NCBI GenBank assembly: GCA_963674545.2
Contig: CAXXFB010000001.1
Span: forward strand, 1,488,001-1,552,000
Source: JABGQS01 sp963674545
GTDB taxonomy: Bacteria; Bacillota; Clostridia; Christensenellales; SZUA-584
Reading direction: 5' to 3'
DNA length: 64,000 nucleotides
In this document: positions 17,727 to 26,089 of the stretch, in pieces
Numbering within the stretch: position 1 is the stretch's first letter
How the letters are laid out: every line of letters begins with the position of its first letter
Position numbers and translations under genes: made by a program
Notes under the pieces: model-generated
The model's input: only the letters and a program-made list of their open reading frames with translations
What the model was told of the DNA's origin: nothing
Databases searched by the model: none

Positions 17727-19178
17727 ATGGAAACATTGATAATTGTTATCGTTGCAGTAGTTATATTATTCATCATGTTTATAACTATTTTAACAAGGTA
17801 CAAAAAGTGTCCCTCAGATCGTATATTGGTCATTTACGGTAAAGTCGGCAAAGAACAGGGTGGGCGCTCTTTAAGCGCAAAGTGCATACACGGCGGAGCC
17901 GCTTTCATATGGCCGGTGTTCCAGCACTATGAATTTTTGAGCCTGACGCCGATGTCTATTACCGTAGACCTGACTAACGCACTCTCCAAGCAGAATATAC
18001 GTATAGATGTGCCTTCAAGGTTTACCGTAGGCATATCCACCGAAACGGGCATAATGCAAAATGCAGCCGAAAGACTGCTGGGCCTTGGGCTTTCAGAAAT
18101 CGAAGAACTGGCAAAGGATATCATCTTCGGTCAGCTGCGTCTTGTTGTCGCAACGATGGATATAGAAGAAATCAATACCGACAGAGACCTTTTCCTTGAG
18201 GAAGTTTCAAGAAACGTTGAAAGTGAACTTAAAAAAATCGGTCTTAGACTCATCAACGTCAACGTTACAGATATAAACGACGAATCAGGCTACATTGATG
18301 CACTTGGTAAGGAAGCCGCCGCAAAAGCCATAAACGACGCAAGAAAAAGCGTTGCTGAAAAAAACAGGGACGGCTCTATAGGCGAAGCTCTTGCCCAGAG
18401 AGATGAAAGAGTGAGCGTTGCCGAATCTAACTCAAAAGCTATTGAAGGTGAAAATACAGCAAGGATCACGATAGCCAACTCTGACGCACAGCGGCGTGAA
18501 CGTGAAGCAGAGGCTCTGCGGCGTGCAACAGCAGCTGAAAAGGTCCAGTCTGCTAAAGCTCTTGAAGAGGCATATGCAGCTGAAGAAGCCGCAGAGCTTC
18601 AAAGAGCCAGCAAGGAAAAAGCATCACGTGAAGCCGACATCATCGTACAGGCAGAGATTGAGAAACGGAAAGTTGAGATCGATGCAGAAGCCGAGGCCGA
18701 ACGCTTCAGACGTATAGCAAAAGGTGAGGCTGACTCTATATTCCTTAAAATGCAGGCACAGGCAAAAGGTCTTAATGAAATGCTTGTAAAACAGGCTGAC
18801 GGTTTCAACCGCATAATAGAAGCCGCCGACGGCGATACAAATGCAGCAGTGAGAATGATGATTGCCGACAAAATGGAAGACATCATCAAGGTTCAGGTCG
18901 AAGCTATAAAGAACTTGAAGATAGACAAAGTAACAGTTTGGGATAGTGGAACAGAAGGAGGCAAGTCCTCAACAGCCAACTTCCTTTCAGGACTTATGAA
19001 GAGCCTTCCGCCCATGAACGAGCTCTTTGACATGGCGGGCATGGAACTGCCTGAATACCTTGGTAAAGACAAAGAACGAGAGCTTCAAAAGCAGATGCAG
19101 GCCGCAAAACAAGCACAAGAGAAAGCAGCGCCTGCCCCGCTAGAGCCAACAGAGACTCAGCCGGAAGCAGCAGAATAA
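17727..19178 (+). CDS. floT: Flotillin family protein (YuaG/FloT-like)
   Basis: A 483-residue SPFH protein: an N-terminal hairpin membrane segment (1-25), the SPFH/band-7 domain to about 200, then a long coiled coil rich in Ala, Glu and Arg (200-370) with the flotillin EAEAERFRRIAKGEADSIF stretch, and a Gly/Pro/Gln-rich tail. Flotillins organise membrane microdomains and oligomeric scaffolds. It is directly behind the YuaF-like gene, the same pair as in Bacillus, and a terminator follows at 19191. AAAGGAG precedes its ATG. Confidence 0.93.
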   Translation: METLIIVIVAVVILFIMFITILTRYKKCPSDRILVIYGKVGKEQGGRSLSAKCIHGGAAFIWPVFQHYEFLSLTPMSITVDLTNALSKQNIRIDVPSRFTVGISTETGIMQNAAERLLGLGLSEIEELAKDIIFGQLRLVVATMDIEEINTDRDLFLEEVSRNVESELKKIGLRLINVNVTDINDESGYIDALGKEAAAKAINDARKSVAEKNRDGSIGEALAQRDERVSVAESNSKAIEGENTARITIANSDAQRREREAEALRRATAAEKVQSAKALEEAYAAEEAAELQRASKEKASREADIIVQAEIEKRKVEIDAEAEAERFRRIAKGEADSIFLKMQAQAKGLNEMLVKQADGFNRIIEAADGDTNAAVRMMIADKMEDIIKVQVEAIKNLKIDKVTVWDSGTEGGKSSTANFLSGLMKSLPPMNELFDMAGMELPEYLGKDKERELQKQMQAAKQAQEKAAPAPLEPTETQPEAAE

Positions 19179-19190
19179 GCTTAAATTTAT

Positions 19191-19218
19191 GAGGGGCCAA
19201 AAACATGCCCCTCTTTTT
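19191..19218 (+). terminator. Intrinsic terminator of the flotillin operon
   Basis: GAGGGGC and GCCCCTC form a perfect 7-bp stem followed by TTTTT. Confidence 0.88.
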
Positions 19219-19237
19219 CATTTAGCAGGATGGTGAT

Positions 19238-19771
19238 ATTATCAATAAAATCATTGAAACACAGCGTTTATATTTAAGAGAGTTTATTGAGGCGGATCAT
19301 GCACTTTTATATGAGCTTGACAACGACCCCGAAGTAATGCGGTATATCTCGACATATACAGGCAAAGAAACAACAGCCGACCAATGCAAAGCTTCGGTTG
19401 AAAGAATATTGAAGTATTATAAAAACAATCCGGGTCTTGGCGTATGGGTAACCTGTATTAAAGAAACCGATGAACCTATCGGATGGACGACGCTTAAGCA
19501 TCTTAACGATACTGACGAGATTGAACTGGGTTACCGCTATCTAAAAAAATATTGGGGCTATGGATATGCAACTGAAGCTTCATGTGCACTTGTTGAATAT
19601 GGGTTCGATAAGCTAAAGCTCAAGAAAATAACCGCAGTTGCGCTTCCTGAAAACAAAGCGTCCATTCATGTAATGGAGAAAGCGGGTCTTAGCTTCTCCG
19701 GCATGGCTCACTATTACGGTGCGGATGTCGTGTATTATGTGGTTGAAAATCCTTATAGTAAAAATCATTAA
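19238..19771 (+). CDS. GNAT acetyltransferase (RimJ/RimL type), probable ATT start
   Basis: The reading frame from ATT at 19238 gives MINKIIETQRLYLREFIEAD, the standard start of this family. AGGATGG ends about six bases before it. The first ATG is at 19337, which would remove the first strand and helix of the fold. The stop of the frame lies at 19223, and no ATG, GTG or TTG occurs between. The acetyl-CoA loop region reads YLKKYWGYGYATEASCALVEYG, and the end VMEKAGLSFSGMAHYYG is typical. From the ATT the protein is 177 residues, the normal length. The substrate is unknown. Confidence 0.82.
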   Translation: MINKIIETQRLYLREFIEADHALLYELDNDPEVMRYISTYTGKETTADQCKASVERILKYYKNNPGLGVWVTCIKETDEPIGWTTLKHLNDTDEIELGYRYLKKYWGYGYATEASCALVEYGFDKLKLKKITAVALPENKASIHVMEKAGLSFSGMAHYYGADVVYYVVENPYSKNH

Positions 19772-19870
19772 TGATATACTGCCTGACAATTTTGATTTTA
19801 GCCAATATGATTAGAAGAATATACCTCTTGATTGATGTAAGACGCATACCCATAATAAAAGGAAAATAGA

Positions 19871-20215
19871 ATGAGTAATCTCTCATTTGTTAAAGTAAAA
19901 GAAACTGTTTCTATATGGATAGAGAATAATGCAAAGCTCTTCCAAAATAAAGATGTATCAATTGAAACAATAGAAGATAATGAAGATCTTTTATATTTTG
20001 TTTTGAATTTTAGAAAAAGCATGGCTGCTATCGTTGTAGCTAAACCTGACTTCGCACCTTATCGTTTTGTTTCTTTCGAAGCAGTTAATATTGAAAATGA
20101 TATTCATAATATGATACATACATGGTATGACCATGAGAATACTACCGTTGAGGAAATCATTAAAAACTTAAATAATTCAATAGATATTGTTTTAAAGTAT
20201 AGTAATATGTTTTAG
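19871..20215 (+). CDS. Hypothetical protein, 114 residues
   Basis: No family recognised. The protein is acidic, soluble and predicted mixed alpha/beta, with a Trp-containing VKETVSIWIENN helix near the start. AAGGAAAAT precedes the ATG. The coding sequence is more AT-rich than the flotillin operon. It may be a small accessory gene. Confidence 0.55.
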   Translation: MSNLSFVKVKETVSIWIENNAKLFQNKDVSIETIEDNEDLLYFVLNFRKSMAAIVVAKPDFAPYRFVSFEAVNIENDIHNMIHTWYDHENTTVEEIIKNLNNSIDIVLKYSNMF

Positions 20216-20331
20216 AATTGGAATTTAAGTTGTAATCTATTTTGGGATTTCGAAATAGGCGCAGAAAAACTGTATTAACAACATTACCTGATATGAAAAG
20301 TAGTATACACAACACACAACATCCCAATAAG

Positions 20332-20355
20332 GAAGCTGCATATAGCTTCTTTTTT
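20332..20355 (+). terminator. Intrinsic terminator
   Basis: GAAGCT and AGCTTC around a short loop, followed by six T residues, downstream of the 114-residue hypothetical gene. Confidence 0.75.
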
Positions 20356-20468
20356 ATGTATTTTTGCATTAACCGCAAAAATGTTCTTATCCCGTTCAGC
20401 AAAGTCCAAAAAAAAGGACAGGCCGCGAGTACAATATAGTTAAAGTAAGCGGTTGGAAGGGGAAAACC

Positions 20469-20705
20469 ATGTGGGAAAGAATCGGAGAATCAAGCGCAGT
20501 TATAATAGGGGCGGCAGTTTTATTTTTACTTTTTGCCGCCGTATTGTTAATCATTGAACGCAGCGAATTTAAAGAACGACGCAAGAAACACACAAGGCCA
20601 TATCTTGTGCCAAAGCCAAACGGCGCTAACGGCAGTGTGCGGCATCTGCACTCTAGCAGAGTTCAAAACACCTGCAATGACATTAAAGTCCGAAAAATAA
20701 GCTGA
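20469..20705 (+). CDS. Small single-pass membrane protein
   Basis: A 78-residue product with one hydrophobic helix (about 10-29) followed by a basic stretch (ERRKKHTR) and a polar tail; by the positive-inside rule the tail is cytoplasmic. AAGGGG lies eight bases before the ATG. No family recognised. Confidence 0.5.
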   Translation: MWERIGESSAVIIGAAVLFLLFAAVLLIIERSEFKERRKKHTRPYLVPKPNGANGSVRHLHSSRVQNTCNDIKVRKIS

Positions 20706-20773
20706 ATATACTATAGACACGCTTCACCGCTTGTACGATAATATTATCATCAAAGACGAAGGAGCAGCATATC

Positions 20774-21868
20774 ATGAAAAGTATAGTCAAAAAAAACAAC
20801 GTAACTGTAATCGAAGATATTGATGAAGAGTTCATCTATAACTTCTGCCTGCCCGCAAAACTTTCCGACGGTTCTTTCTTCGTGTGCGCACGGCAGATAA
20901 CAGACCTTCACGACCCATACGGCAGAACAGCAGCAGTGCGCTATTTCCCGGATGAGGGCAGGATAGAGCCGGCAACGCCGCCAAACACAGCGGATGCGCA
21001 GTGCTACCCTTACAAAGGTTTTCTTATGTGTTATGTTACGGAGCTTAGCAAAAATAACCTCATCGCAGTGTACGGTATGATAGATACAGACAACTCTAAG
21101 CCGCTTTTTGACCCTGTTTCAGACGGTATGCAGAACATGACAGTAAGAATAAGCCGTTCGTGCGATAACGGACAGACATGGTCGGCAGGAGAAGATATAG
21201 ACTTTAAACACAACGACATCATAGTACCGGGTGCTATAGTCAAGCTACCGGACGGCACTATTGGCTTCCCTGTTGAAATGCACAATCACTACGGCAAAGA
21301 TTACAACGAAAGCATACAGGCGCGGTTCATATACTCTGTTGACGGAGGAAAAACATTTGACAAAGTGTCAGATATCCCTCACGACAAAGGCGTGCTTGCC
21401 GGTGATGGCAGATGCACCATAGACAGCGACGGGAACCTGCTTATTTACTACTGGTTTTTCGACCTTGAAGGTGACAAAGACCTTGATAATCACAGAAGCA
21501 TAAGCCGTGACTTCGGGCGCACATTCGAGCCTGCGCAGCCGATAGACATGCATATGCAGATCGTTTCACCCATGTATTTTGATGACGATACATTCGTGCT
21601 GGTTTATCAGGAGCGCTTCTCTGACAATCCCGGTATCAAAGCTGCTCTCTCCTATGACGGCGGCATAACGTTTGATACTAAGAACGCAGTGACTATATAC
21701 GGAGCGGACTCCGTTCCCGAAACGGGCAATGCGTTCAAGAGTTTTAACGACTTCAAGTTCGGATATTCAACTATAACCAAAACGGGCGATAACACAGCTC
21801 TAATAATGTATTGGAGCGAACAGCAGCATGGCATCAGCACATGTGCGTGTGAAATCGAAATCGTTTAA
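20774..21868 (+). CDS. Sialidase-like (BNR/Asp-box) beta-propeller protein
   Basis: A 364-residue protein with at least four Asp-box motifs of the S-x-D-x-G-x-T-[WF] type: SCDNGQTWS, SVDGGKTFD, SRDFGRTFE and SYDGGITFD. These mark the blades of a six-bladed sialidase propeller. There is no signal peptide, so the protein should be cytoplasmic. A possible arginine of the active site lies in the CARQITDLHD segment, but the full Arg triad and nucleophile Tyr/Glu pair were not assigned. It could be an intracellular exo-sialidase or another enzyme on that fold. GAAGGAG precedes the ATG; a bidirectional terminator follows. Confidence 0.75.
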   Translation: MKSIVKKNNVTVIEDIDEEFIYNFCLPAKLSDGSFFVCARQITDLHDPYGRTAAVRYFPDEGRIEPATPPNTADAQCYPYKGFLMCYVTELSKNNLIAVYGMIDTDNSKPLFDPVSDGMQNMTVRISRSCDNGQTWSAGEDIDFKHNDIIVPGAIVKLPDGTIGFPVEMHNHYGKDYNESIQARFIYSVDGGKTFDKVSDIPHDKGVLAGDGRCTIDSDGNLLIYYWFFDLEGDKDLDNHRSISRDFGRTFEPAQPIDMHMQIVSPMYFDDDTFVLVYQERFSDNPGIKAALSYDGGITFDTKNAVTIYGADSVPETGNAFKSFNDFKFGYSTITKTGDNTALIMYWSEQQHGISTCACEIEIV

Positions 21869-21940
21869 AAAGTTTTTGCCGGAACAATTCCGGCAGAAGC
21901 CCCCTTATAAAGCCATACGGTAATAATAAATCTTTGGCAT

Positions 21941-21970
21941 AAAAAAGAAGCGCCTCACTGCTTCTTTTTT
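21941..21970. terminator. Bidirectional intrinsic terminator
   Basis: AAAAAAGAAGC and GCTTCTTTTTT pair around a short loop. It serves the sialidase-like gene on the plus strand and the radical SAM gene on the minus strand. Confidence 0.85.
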
Positions 21971-21979
21971 ATTCGTTTT

Positions 21980-22840
21980 TTATAAAAACGATAGCTGCTC
22001 TGCTTCGTCAGGTTTCGTGAGACTCCCGTAACCCTCCATGCGGTACATCTTCTTTAGTTTGTCCAGTGTATTCTTTAACTGCTCTTTATATTTTCTATAC
22101 TCTTCACGGTCACGGTACAAATCATATATCCTGCTGAATTCCGAAGGGAACGCTGCCCGTACGCTGTCGAAAAAGCCTTTGCGCGTGCTGCCTTTAAGAT
22201 TCAATGCCCCTGCAAGTACGTAGCCTGCGCCTGCATTTTTTGCCGCTCTGTACACCGCTTCAAGGCTGTCTGCGCTGCTCGTAAGATACGGAATTATCGG
22301 CATCATGTGTATACCCGTCTTAATGCCGTTTTCCCTAAGCTCCGCTACCACTGCAATGCGCTGTTTCGGAGACGGCGCCCCCGGCTCTATCAGCTTTGCC
22401 ACAGTCTCGTCCATCGTTGTCACCGTAAGTGCTACCCGTGCATCCATTTTTTTGAGTAAATCTATGTCACGCAGGACAAGTGTGGATTTTGTTGAGAAGA
22501 CTATAGGTATGTTGTGCTGTTCTAGTTGTTCTAGAACACTTTTTGTCAGCTTTAAATCACGTTCCGCATGCTGATAGCTGTCGCACACGCCTCCGAGGTT
22601 TACAGGCTCCGGCACAAATGTCGAAAGTTCTGATTTGAGCACATCAGCTATGTTTGTCTTTGCGTATATATCACCAAAGAAATTTCCGCCGTCTATATAT
22701 TCATGCGAATACTGCGCGTAGCAATATATACACCTGTGGCTGCATCCACGGTATATGTTTATATCATATCTGTACGGCAGCCATTTTGAATTGTGAAAAT
22801 GCAGAGCGCTCCTGCACTGCATCTGTTTAACTTCGTCCAT
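21980..22840 (-). CDS. Radical SAM protein of the SPL (spore photoproduct lyase-like) group
   Basis: A 286-residue radical SAM enzyme. The cluster motif is GCSHRCIYCYAQYSH (CxxxCxxC), followed by the SPL-type EYIDGGNFFGDIYAKTN and VNLGGVCDSYQHAERDLKLT. Members related to Rv2578c are common beside DNA-repair or metabolic genes, and their reaction is unknown. It starts six bases after the DUF1667 stop on the same strand. A TATAAT overlapping that stop could also give it a promoter of its own. Confidence 0.88.
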   Translation of the reverse strand: MDEVKQMQCRSALHFHNSKWLPYRYDINIYRGCSHRCIYCYAQYSHEYIDGGNFFGDIYAKTNIADVLKSELSTFVPEPVNLGGVCDSYQHAERDLKLTKSVLEQLEQHNIPIVFSTKSTLVLRDIDLLKKMDARVALTVTTMDETVAKLIEPGAPSPKQRIAVVAELRENGIKTGIHMMPIIPYLTSSADSLEAVYRAAKNAGAGYVLAGALNLKGSTRKGFFDSVRAAFPSEFSRIYDLYRDREEYRKYKEQLKNTLDKLKKMYRMEGYGSLTKPDEAEQLSFL

Positions 22841-22846
22841 ACCTAA

Positions 22847-23215
22847 TTATAACAAATCTACACAGCTTGTCGCAATCATATCTATACCCGTTCCCAGTAT
22901 ATCAGGAACAATAACGTCTCCAATACTCACAGGCGCTTTCGCAGTAACCTTCGCAATCACTTTCATGCTGTCAAGCAGCTTACCTTTCGGCAGTGCATCA
23001 GCCGACTTTACAGAAACAAGCGGCAGGTTTCCTCCGCCTACACGTACCGTAGTAGTAAGAGTCCTGCGCGGGTCTTTTATCTCTGTCTGCGCATACTTCT
23101 CACCACGCTTGCAGGAGTTGCCCGAAATGCTTTTTATTTCTCCATCCTGCGTTTGTGCTGTTATTTCGCAGCCGACAGGACAGAGTATGCATGTCATAGT
23201 TCTCTTCTCATTCAT
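22847..23215 (-). CDS. DUF1667 protein
   Basis: A 122-residue protein beginning MNEKRTMTCILCPVGCEITA. The conserved Cys residues (CILCPVGC and a later NSCKRG) suggest a metal or iron-sulfur site. It regularly accompanies the GlpA-like dehydrogenase and FAD oxidoreductase found upstream here, so it is thought to be part of the same electron-transfer complex. Its ATG overlaps the TGA of the FAD oxidoreductase by four bases (ATGA). An upstream GTG extension of 28 codons is not supported: AGGAAAAG sits just before this ATG. Confidence 0.88.
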   Translation of the reverse strand: MNEKRTMTCILCPVGCEITAQTQDGEIKSISGNSCKRGEKYAQTEIKDPRRTLTTTVRVGGGNLPLVSVKSADALPKGKLLDSMKVIAKVTAKAPVSIGDVIVPDILGTGIDMIATSCVDLL

Positions 23216-24453
23216 ATCTTTTCCTCCACGCTGACGGTTACTTCGCCTTTTATGTCTTCGTCTTTGATGGTCAGGTTCTCCATCTCTCCCGGAGCGCACC
23301 TTATCCGCTTTTTAGATGCTATTATCTCTCCGCCGCTTCTTGCCACGGTATAGTTGTTCTTAGTAATGCCTTTCACTCTGAAAAAAAGCTTCTTGTCCTT
23401 GCCGTCACGAACAAGTTTCTGCGGCGCTACGTATCTTACACCTTCGCCAGGCACTGCTGCCACCGTTTTCTTCTCCGCTTGCTTGTATTGCGCTGCCGCT
23501 TTGCCCGCACGCCGGGCTTCCTCTGTCACAAAATCTACAAGGTCATGTACCTGCAATGCGTTGCCGCAAGCAAACACGCCGGGAAAGCTCGTCTGCATAT
23601 CACTGTCCACAACAGCTCCGCCCGTAACACTGTCCATCTGTATATCTAGATCTTTCGCAAGCTCATTCTCCGGTATCAGCCCGACTGACAGCAGAAGTGT
23701 GTCACACTTGACATACTCCTGTGTCCCTTCTATCGGCTTGAAGTCCTCATCCACCTTTGCTACTGTTACGCCCATCACTCGCTTTTTTCCGTGTATCTTT
23801 GTCACAGTGTGCGAGAGCTTAAGCGGTATATCATAATCGTCAAGGCACTGCACTATATTTCTCGTGAGGCCTCCGGAATACGGAAGGATCTCCAGCACCA
23901 TCTTCACCTTTGCCCCTTCCAGCGTCATACGCCGTGCCATTATCAGGCCTATGTCACCCGAGCCCAGTATCACGACCTCTTTGCCCGGTATATAACCTTC
24001 CATGTTCACGAACCGCTGTGCCGTACCTGCCGTCATCACTCCAGCAGGCCGGTCTCCCGGCAGCATAAGCGCTCCGCTGCTGCGTTCCCGGCAGCCCATG
24101 GCAAGCACTATCGCCCCGCTCTGAATCTCTATCATACCGCCGGCCTTTCCTATCGCCGTTATCACTCTGTTTCTGTCTATACTCAGTACCATGGTTTCCA
24201 TCAGGAACTCTACGCAGGCATCTTCCGCCATGTCTATGAAGCGTGCAGCATATTCAGGGCCGGTAAGCTGCTGCCCGAATATGTGCAGCCCGAAACCGTC
24301 GTGTATACATTGGGGAAGTATTCCGCCTTTGTGCGCTTCCCTGTCTATGACGATTACCTTTTTTGCTTCGTTTTCTTTTGCTGCTATGGCTGCTGCTAGT
24401 CCCGCCGGGCCTGCTCCTATGACCGCTACGTCTGCTTTCATTTTTGTAGTCAT
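23212..24453 (-). CDS. FAD-dependent oxidoreductase of the glycerol-3-phosphate cluster
   Basis: A pyridine-nucleotide-disulfide-type flavoprotein of about 413 residues. The FAD motif VIGAGPAGLAAAIAA lies near the start. The middle NAD-binding motif is VILGSGDIGLIMARRM, and the C-terminal GVFACGNALQVHDLVDFV closes the FAD domain. It should pass electrons from the GlpA-like subunit. The ATG at 24453 overlaps the TGA of the GlpA-like gene (ATGA) and has AGGA seven bases before it; a longer upstream reading has no family support. Confidence 0.9.
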   Translation of the reverse strand: MTTKMKADVAVIGAGPAGLAAAIAAKENEAKKVIVIDREAHKGGILPQCIHDGFGLHIFGQQLTGPEYAARFIDMAEDACVEFLMETMVLSIDRNRVITAIGKAGGMIEIQSGAIVLAMGCRERSSGALMLPGDRPAGVMTAGTAQRFVNMEGYIPGKEVVILGSGDIGLIMARRMTLEGAKVKMVLEILPYSGGLTRNIVQCLDDYDIPLKLSHTVTKIHGKKRVMGVTVAKVDEDFKPIEGTQEYVKCDTLLLSVGLIPENELAKDLDIQMDSVTGGAVVDSDMQTSFPGVFACGNALQVHDLVDFVTEEARRAGKAAAQYKQAEKKTVAAVPGEGVRYVAPQKLVRDGKDKKLFFRVKGITKNNYTVARSGGEIIASKKRIRCAPGEMENLTIKDEDIKGEVTVSVEEKI

Positions 24454-25877
24454 TGCTTCGTCCTCCCTGTGAGGATCTGTGAACCCTGCCCGCTCTTTGT
24501 TATCTGTGTCTGGTCTTCCCCAAGCTCTCTTGCAAGTATATCCATCACCCTTGGCAGGCAGAAGCCTCCATGGCACCTGCCCATTCCTGCGCTTACACGA
24601 AACTTAACGCCGTCCACCGTTCTTGCTCCCCGCCGTATACTCTCTATTATCTCAGCTTCCGTAACATGCTCACACCTGCATATTATATTGGCATATCTTT
24701 TATCCATATCTATAAGCTGCTGCTGGCGTTTCTTTCCGGCATTGGCAAACACTTCGATGGGTTTCCTTATCCTTGTCGCTTCCGCTTTTTTGTTGGCGCT
24801 TAGCCCCATTGATATAAGCATATCTTTGACATATAACGCTATAGCCGGCGCAGCCGTCAGCCCGGGAGACTCTATCCCTGCCACATTGATAAAATTCTCA
24901 GCGCTATTCGATTTCTCTATTATGAAATCGTGCGTAGGAGAAACTGCACGCAGACCGGCAAACACCGTTATCGCCTTTTTAGCGTCGACCTGCGGCACAT
25001 ATTCCTTCACACCGCGTATAACATAATCAAGACCCTGGGCTGTTGTTGATTTGTCCTGTTTGTCGCCAGTATCCTCGGCCGTCGGGCCTGCCAGCATGTT
25101 GCCGTAAACCGTCGGCGCAAGCAGCACACCCTTGCCCATCTGAGTCGGCGCTCTGAATATAACTGTATTAGTGAACGCTTCCATAAGCTTGTCGAAGATT
25201 ATATACTGCCCTTTTCTTGGATGAATGCTGAACACTTCGCCGCCAGCCATTGCAGATATCTTGTCGGCATACACGCCCGCTGCATTAACGACATATTTTG
25301 CCTTTATCTGTTTTTCTCCTGCCGTTATCGTATAAACGCCATCTGAAAAAGATATGCCTGTCACTTCGCTATCAAGGAAAAGTTGAGCACCGTTGGCTGC
25401 TGCATTCTCACTCGCTGCTATCGTCAGCGAAAACGGGCAGACTATCCCGGCGGTCGGCGCATATAGTGCGGCAGTGATTTTTTCTGACAGCATCGGCTCG
25501 ATTTTTTTAAGCTCTGTCCCTCTGACTATCCTTGTCGGCACACCGTTTTTATCGCCACGCTTTCTAAGTTCCTCCAGCTCTTTCTCTTCCTCTTCACTGA
25601 ACGCAACCACGAGCGAGCCGCAGTTTTCATAAGGCACGCCAAGCTCAAGGACGGTTTTTTGCATAAGCGCATTGCCGAGCACATTGAATTTTGCTTTGTT
25701 AGTGCCTGGCTGCGCATCATAGCCTGCGTGTACTATCCCGCTGTTCGCACGGCTGGCACCGCCAGCAACATCGCTGTGTTTCTCTATCACACACAGCGAA
25801 ACATCCAGCATGGAAAGCTCCCGTGCTATCATGCTTCCGATAACTCCCGCTCCTATTACTGCAACGTCATATGTCAT
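24450..25877 (-). CDS. glpA: GlpA-like glycerol-3-phosphate dehydrogenase with BFD-like [2Fe-2S] domain
   Basis: Oxidises glycerol 3-phosphate to dihydroxyacetone phosphate. The DAO-type FAD domain starts VAVIGAGVIGSMIAREL. The C-terminal 75 residues form a BFD-like [2Fe-2S] domain with Cys at 400, 402, 435 and 440 (ICRCEH and GRCHGGFC). The 475-residue length fits the GlpA-like group found with DUF1667. It is the first gene of a three-gene coupled operon. GAAGGAG precedes the ATG. Its leader contains an intrinsic terminator, and its promoter faces twin operator palindromes. Confidence 0.9.
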   Translation of the reverse strand: MTYDVAVIGAGVIGSMIARELSMLDVSLCVIEKHSDVAGGASRANSGIVHAGYDAQPGTNKAKFNVLGNALMQKTVLELGVPYENCGSLVVAFSEEEEKELEELRKRGDKNGVPTRIVRGTELKKIEPMLSEKITAALYAPTAGIVCPFSLTIAASENAAANGAQLFLDSEVTGISFSDGVYTITAGEKQIKAKYVVNAAGVYADKISAMAGGEVFSIHPRKGQYIIFDKLMEAFTNTVIFRAPTQMGKGVLLAPTVYGNMLAGPTAEDTGDKQDKSTTAQGLDYVIRGVKEYVPQVDAKKAITVFAGLRAVSPTHDFIIEKSNSAENFINVAGIESPGLTAAPAIALYVKDMLISMGLSANKKAEATRIRKPIEVFANAGKKRQQQLIDMDKRYANIICRCEHVTEAEIIESIRRGARTVDGVKFRVSAGMGRCHGGFCLPRVMDILARELGEDQTQITKSGQGSQILTGRTKQ

Positions 25878-25908
25878 TAAAAAGCTATCTCCTTCACAAA
25901 AAGCATAT

Positions 25909-25942
25909 AAAAAAGCCGTACCAAAAAAGAATCAGTACGGCT
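25909..25942 (-). promoter_or_regulatory. Leader terminator (attenuator) of the glp operon
   Basis: On the minus strand AGCCGTAC and GTACGGCT form a perfect 8-bp stem with a 13-base T-rich loop, followed at once by TTTTTT. It lies between the promoter and the GlpA-like start, 32 bases before the ATG, so it must be read through for expression. In Bacillus the glycerol operon leaders are antiterminated by GlpP. Confidence 0.7.
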
Positions 25943-25968
25943 CATTTCTCCTGCCATATTATGCTGAT

Positions 25969-25997
25969 ATTATAGCACAGTGATTCTTAATATACAA
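25969..25997 (-). promoter_or_regulatory. Promoter of the glp operon
   Basis: On the minus strand TTGTAT, exactly 17 bases, TATAAT. Transcription would begin near 25962, giving a leader of about 85 bases that contains the terminator hairpin. Confidence 0.7.
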
Positions 25998-26013
25998 CTG
26001 TTTCACTATAATA

Positions 26014-26048
26014 TTGACTTTGGTCAATTATTTATTGACTTTGGTCAA
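26014..26048. promoter_or_regulatory. Twin operator palindromes TTGACTTTGGTCAA
   Basis: Two identical 14-base copies of TTGACTTTGGTCAA (TTGAC-N4-GTCAA) at 26014-26027 and 26035-26048. Their starts are 21 bases apart, two helical turns. The second overlaps the -35 of the TetR gene; both lie just upstream of the divergent glp promoter. They are the likely sites for the adjacent TetR regulator. Confidence 0.75.
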
Positions 26049-26063
26049 TTTGCGTGTTATTCT
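26035..26063 (+). promoter_or_regulatory. Promoter of the tetR-like gene
   Basis: TTGACT, 17 bases, TATTCT. The -35 hexamer is part of the second operator palindrome, which fits autorepression. Confidence 0.6.
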
Positions 26064-26089
26064 ATTGTCAGTATAAAAGGAGGATCGTT

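Noticed and set aside
21886..21905. GCCGGAACAATTCCGGC hairpin after the sialidase-like gene
   Set aside because: No T-run follows; the terminator at 21941 explains the end of transcription better.
23791..24399. Long plus-strand open frame opposite the FAD oxidoreductase
   Set aside because: Antisense shadow, rich in His/Arg/Cys with no start signal.
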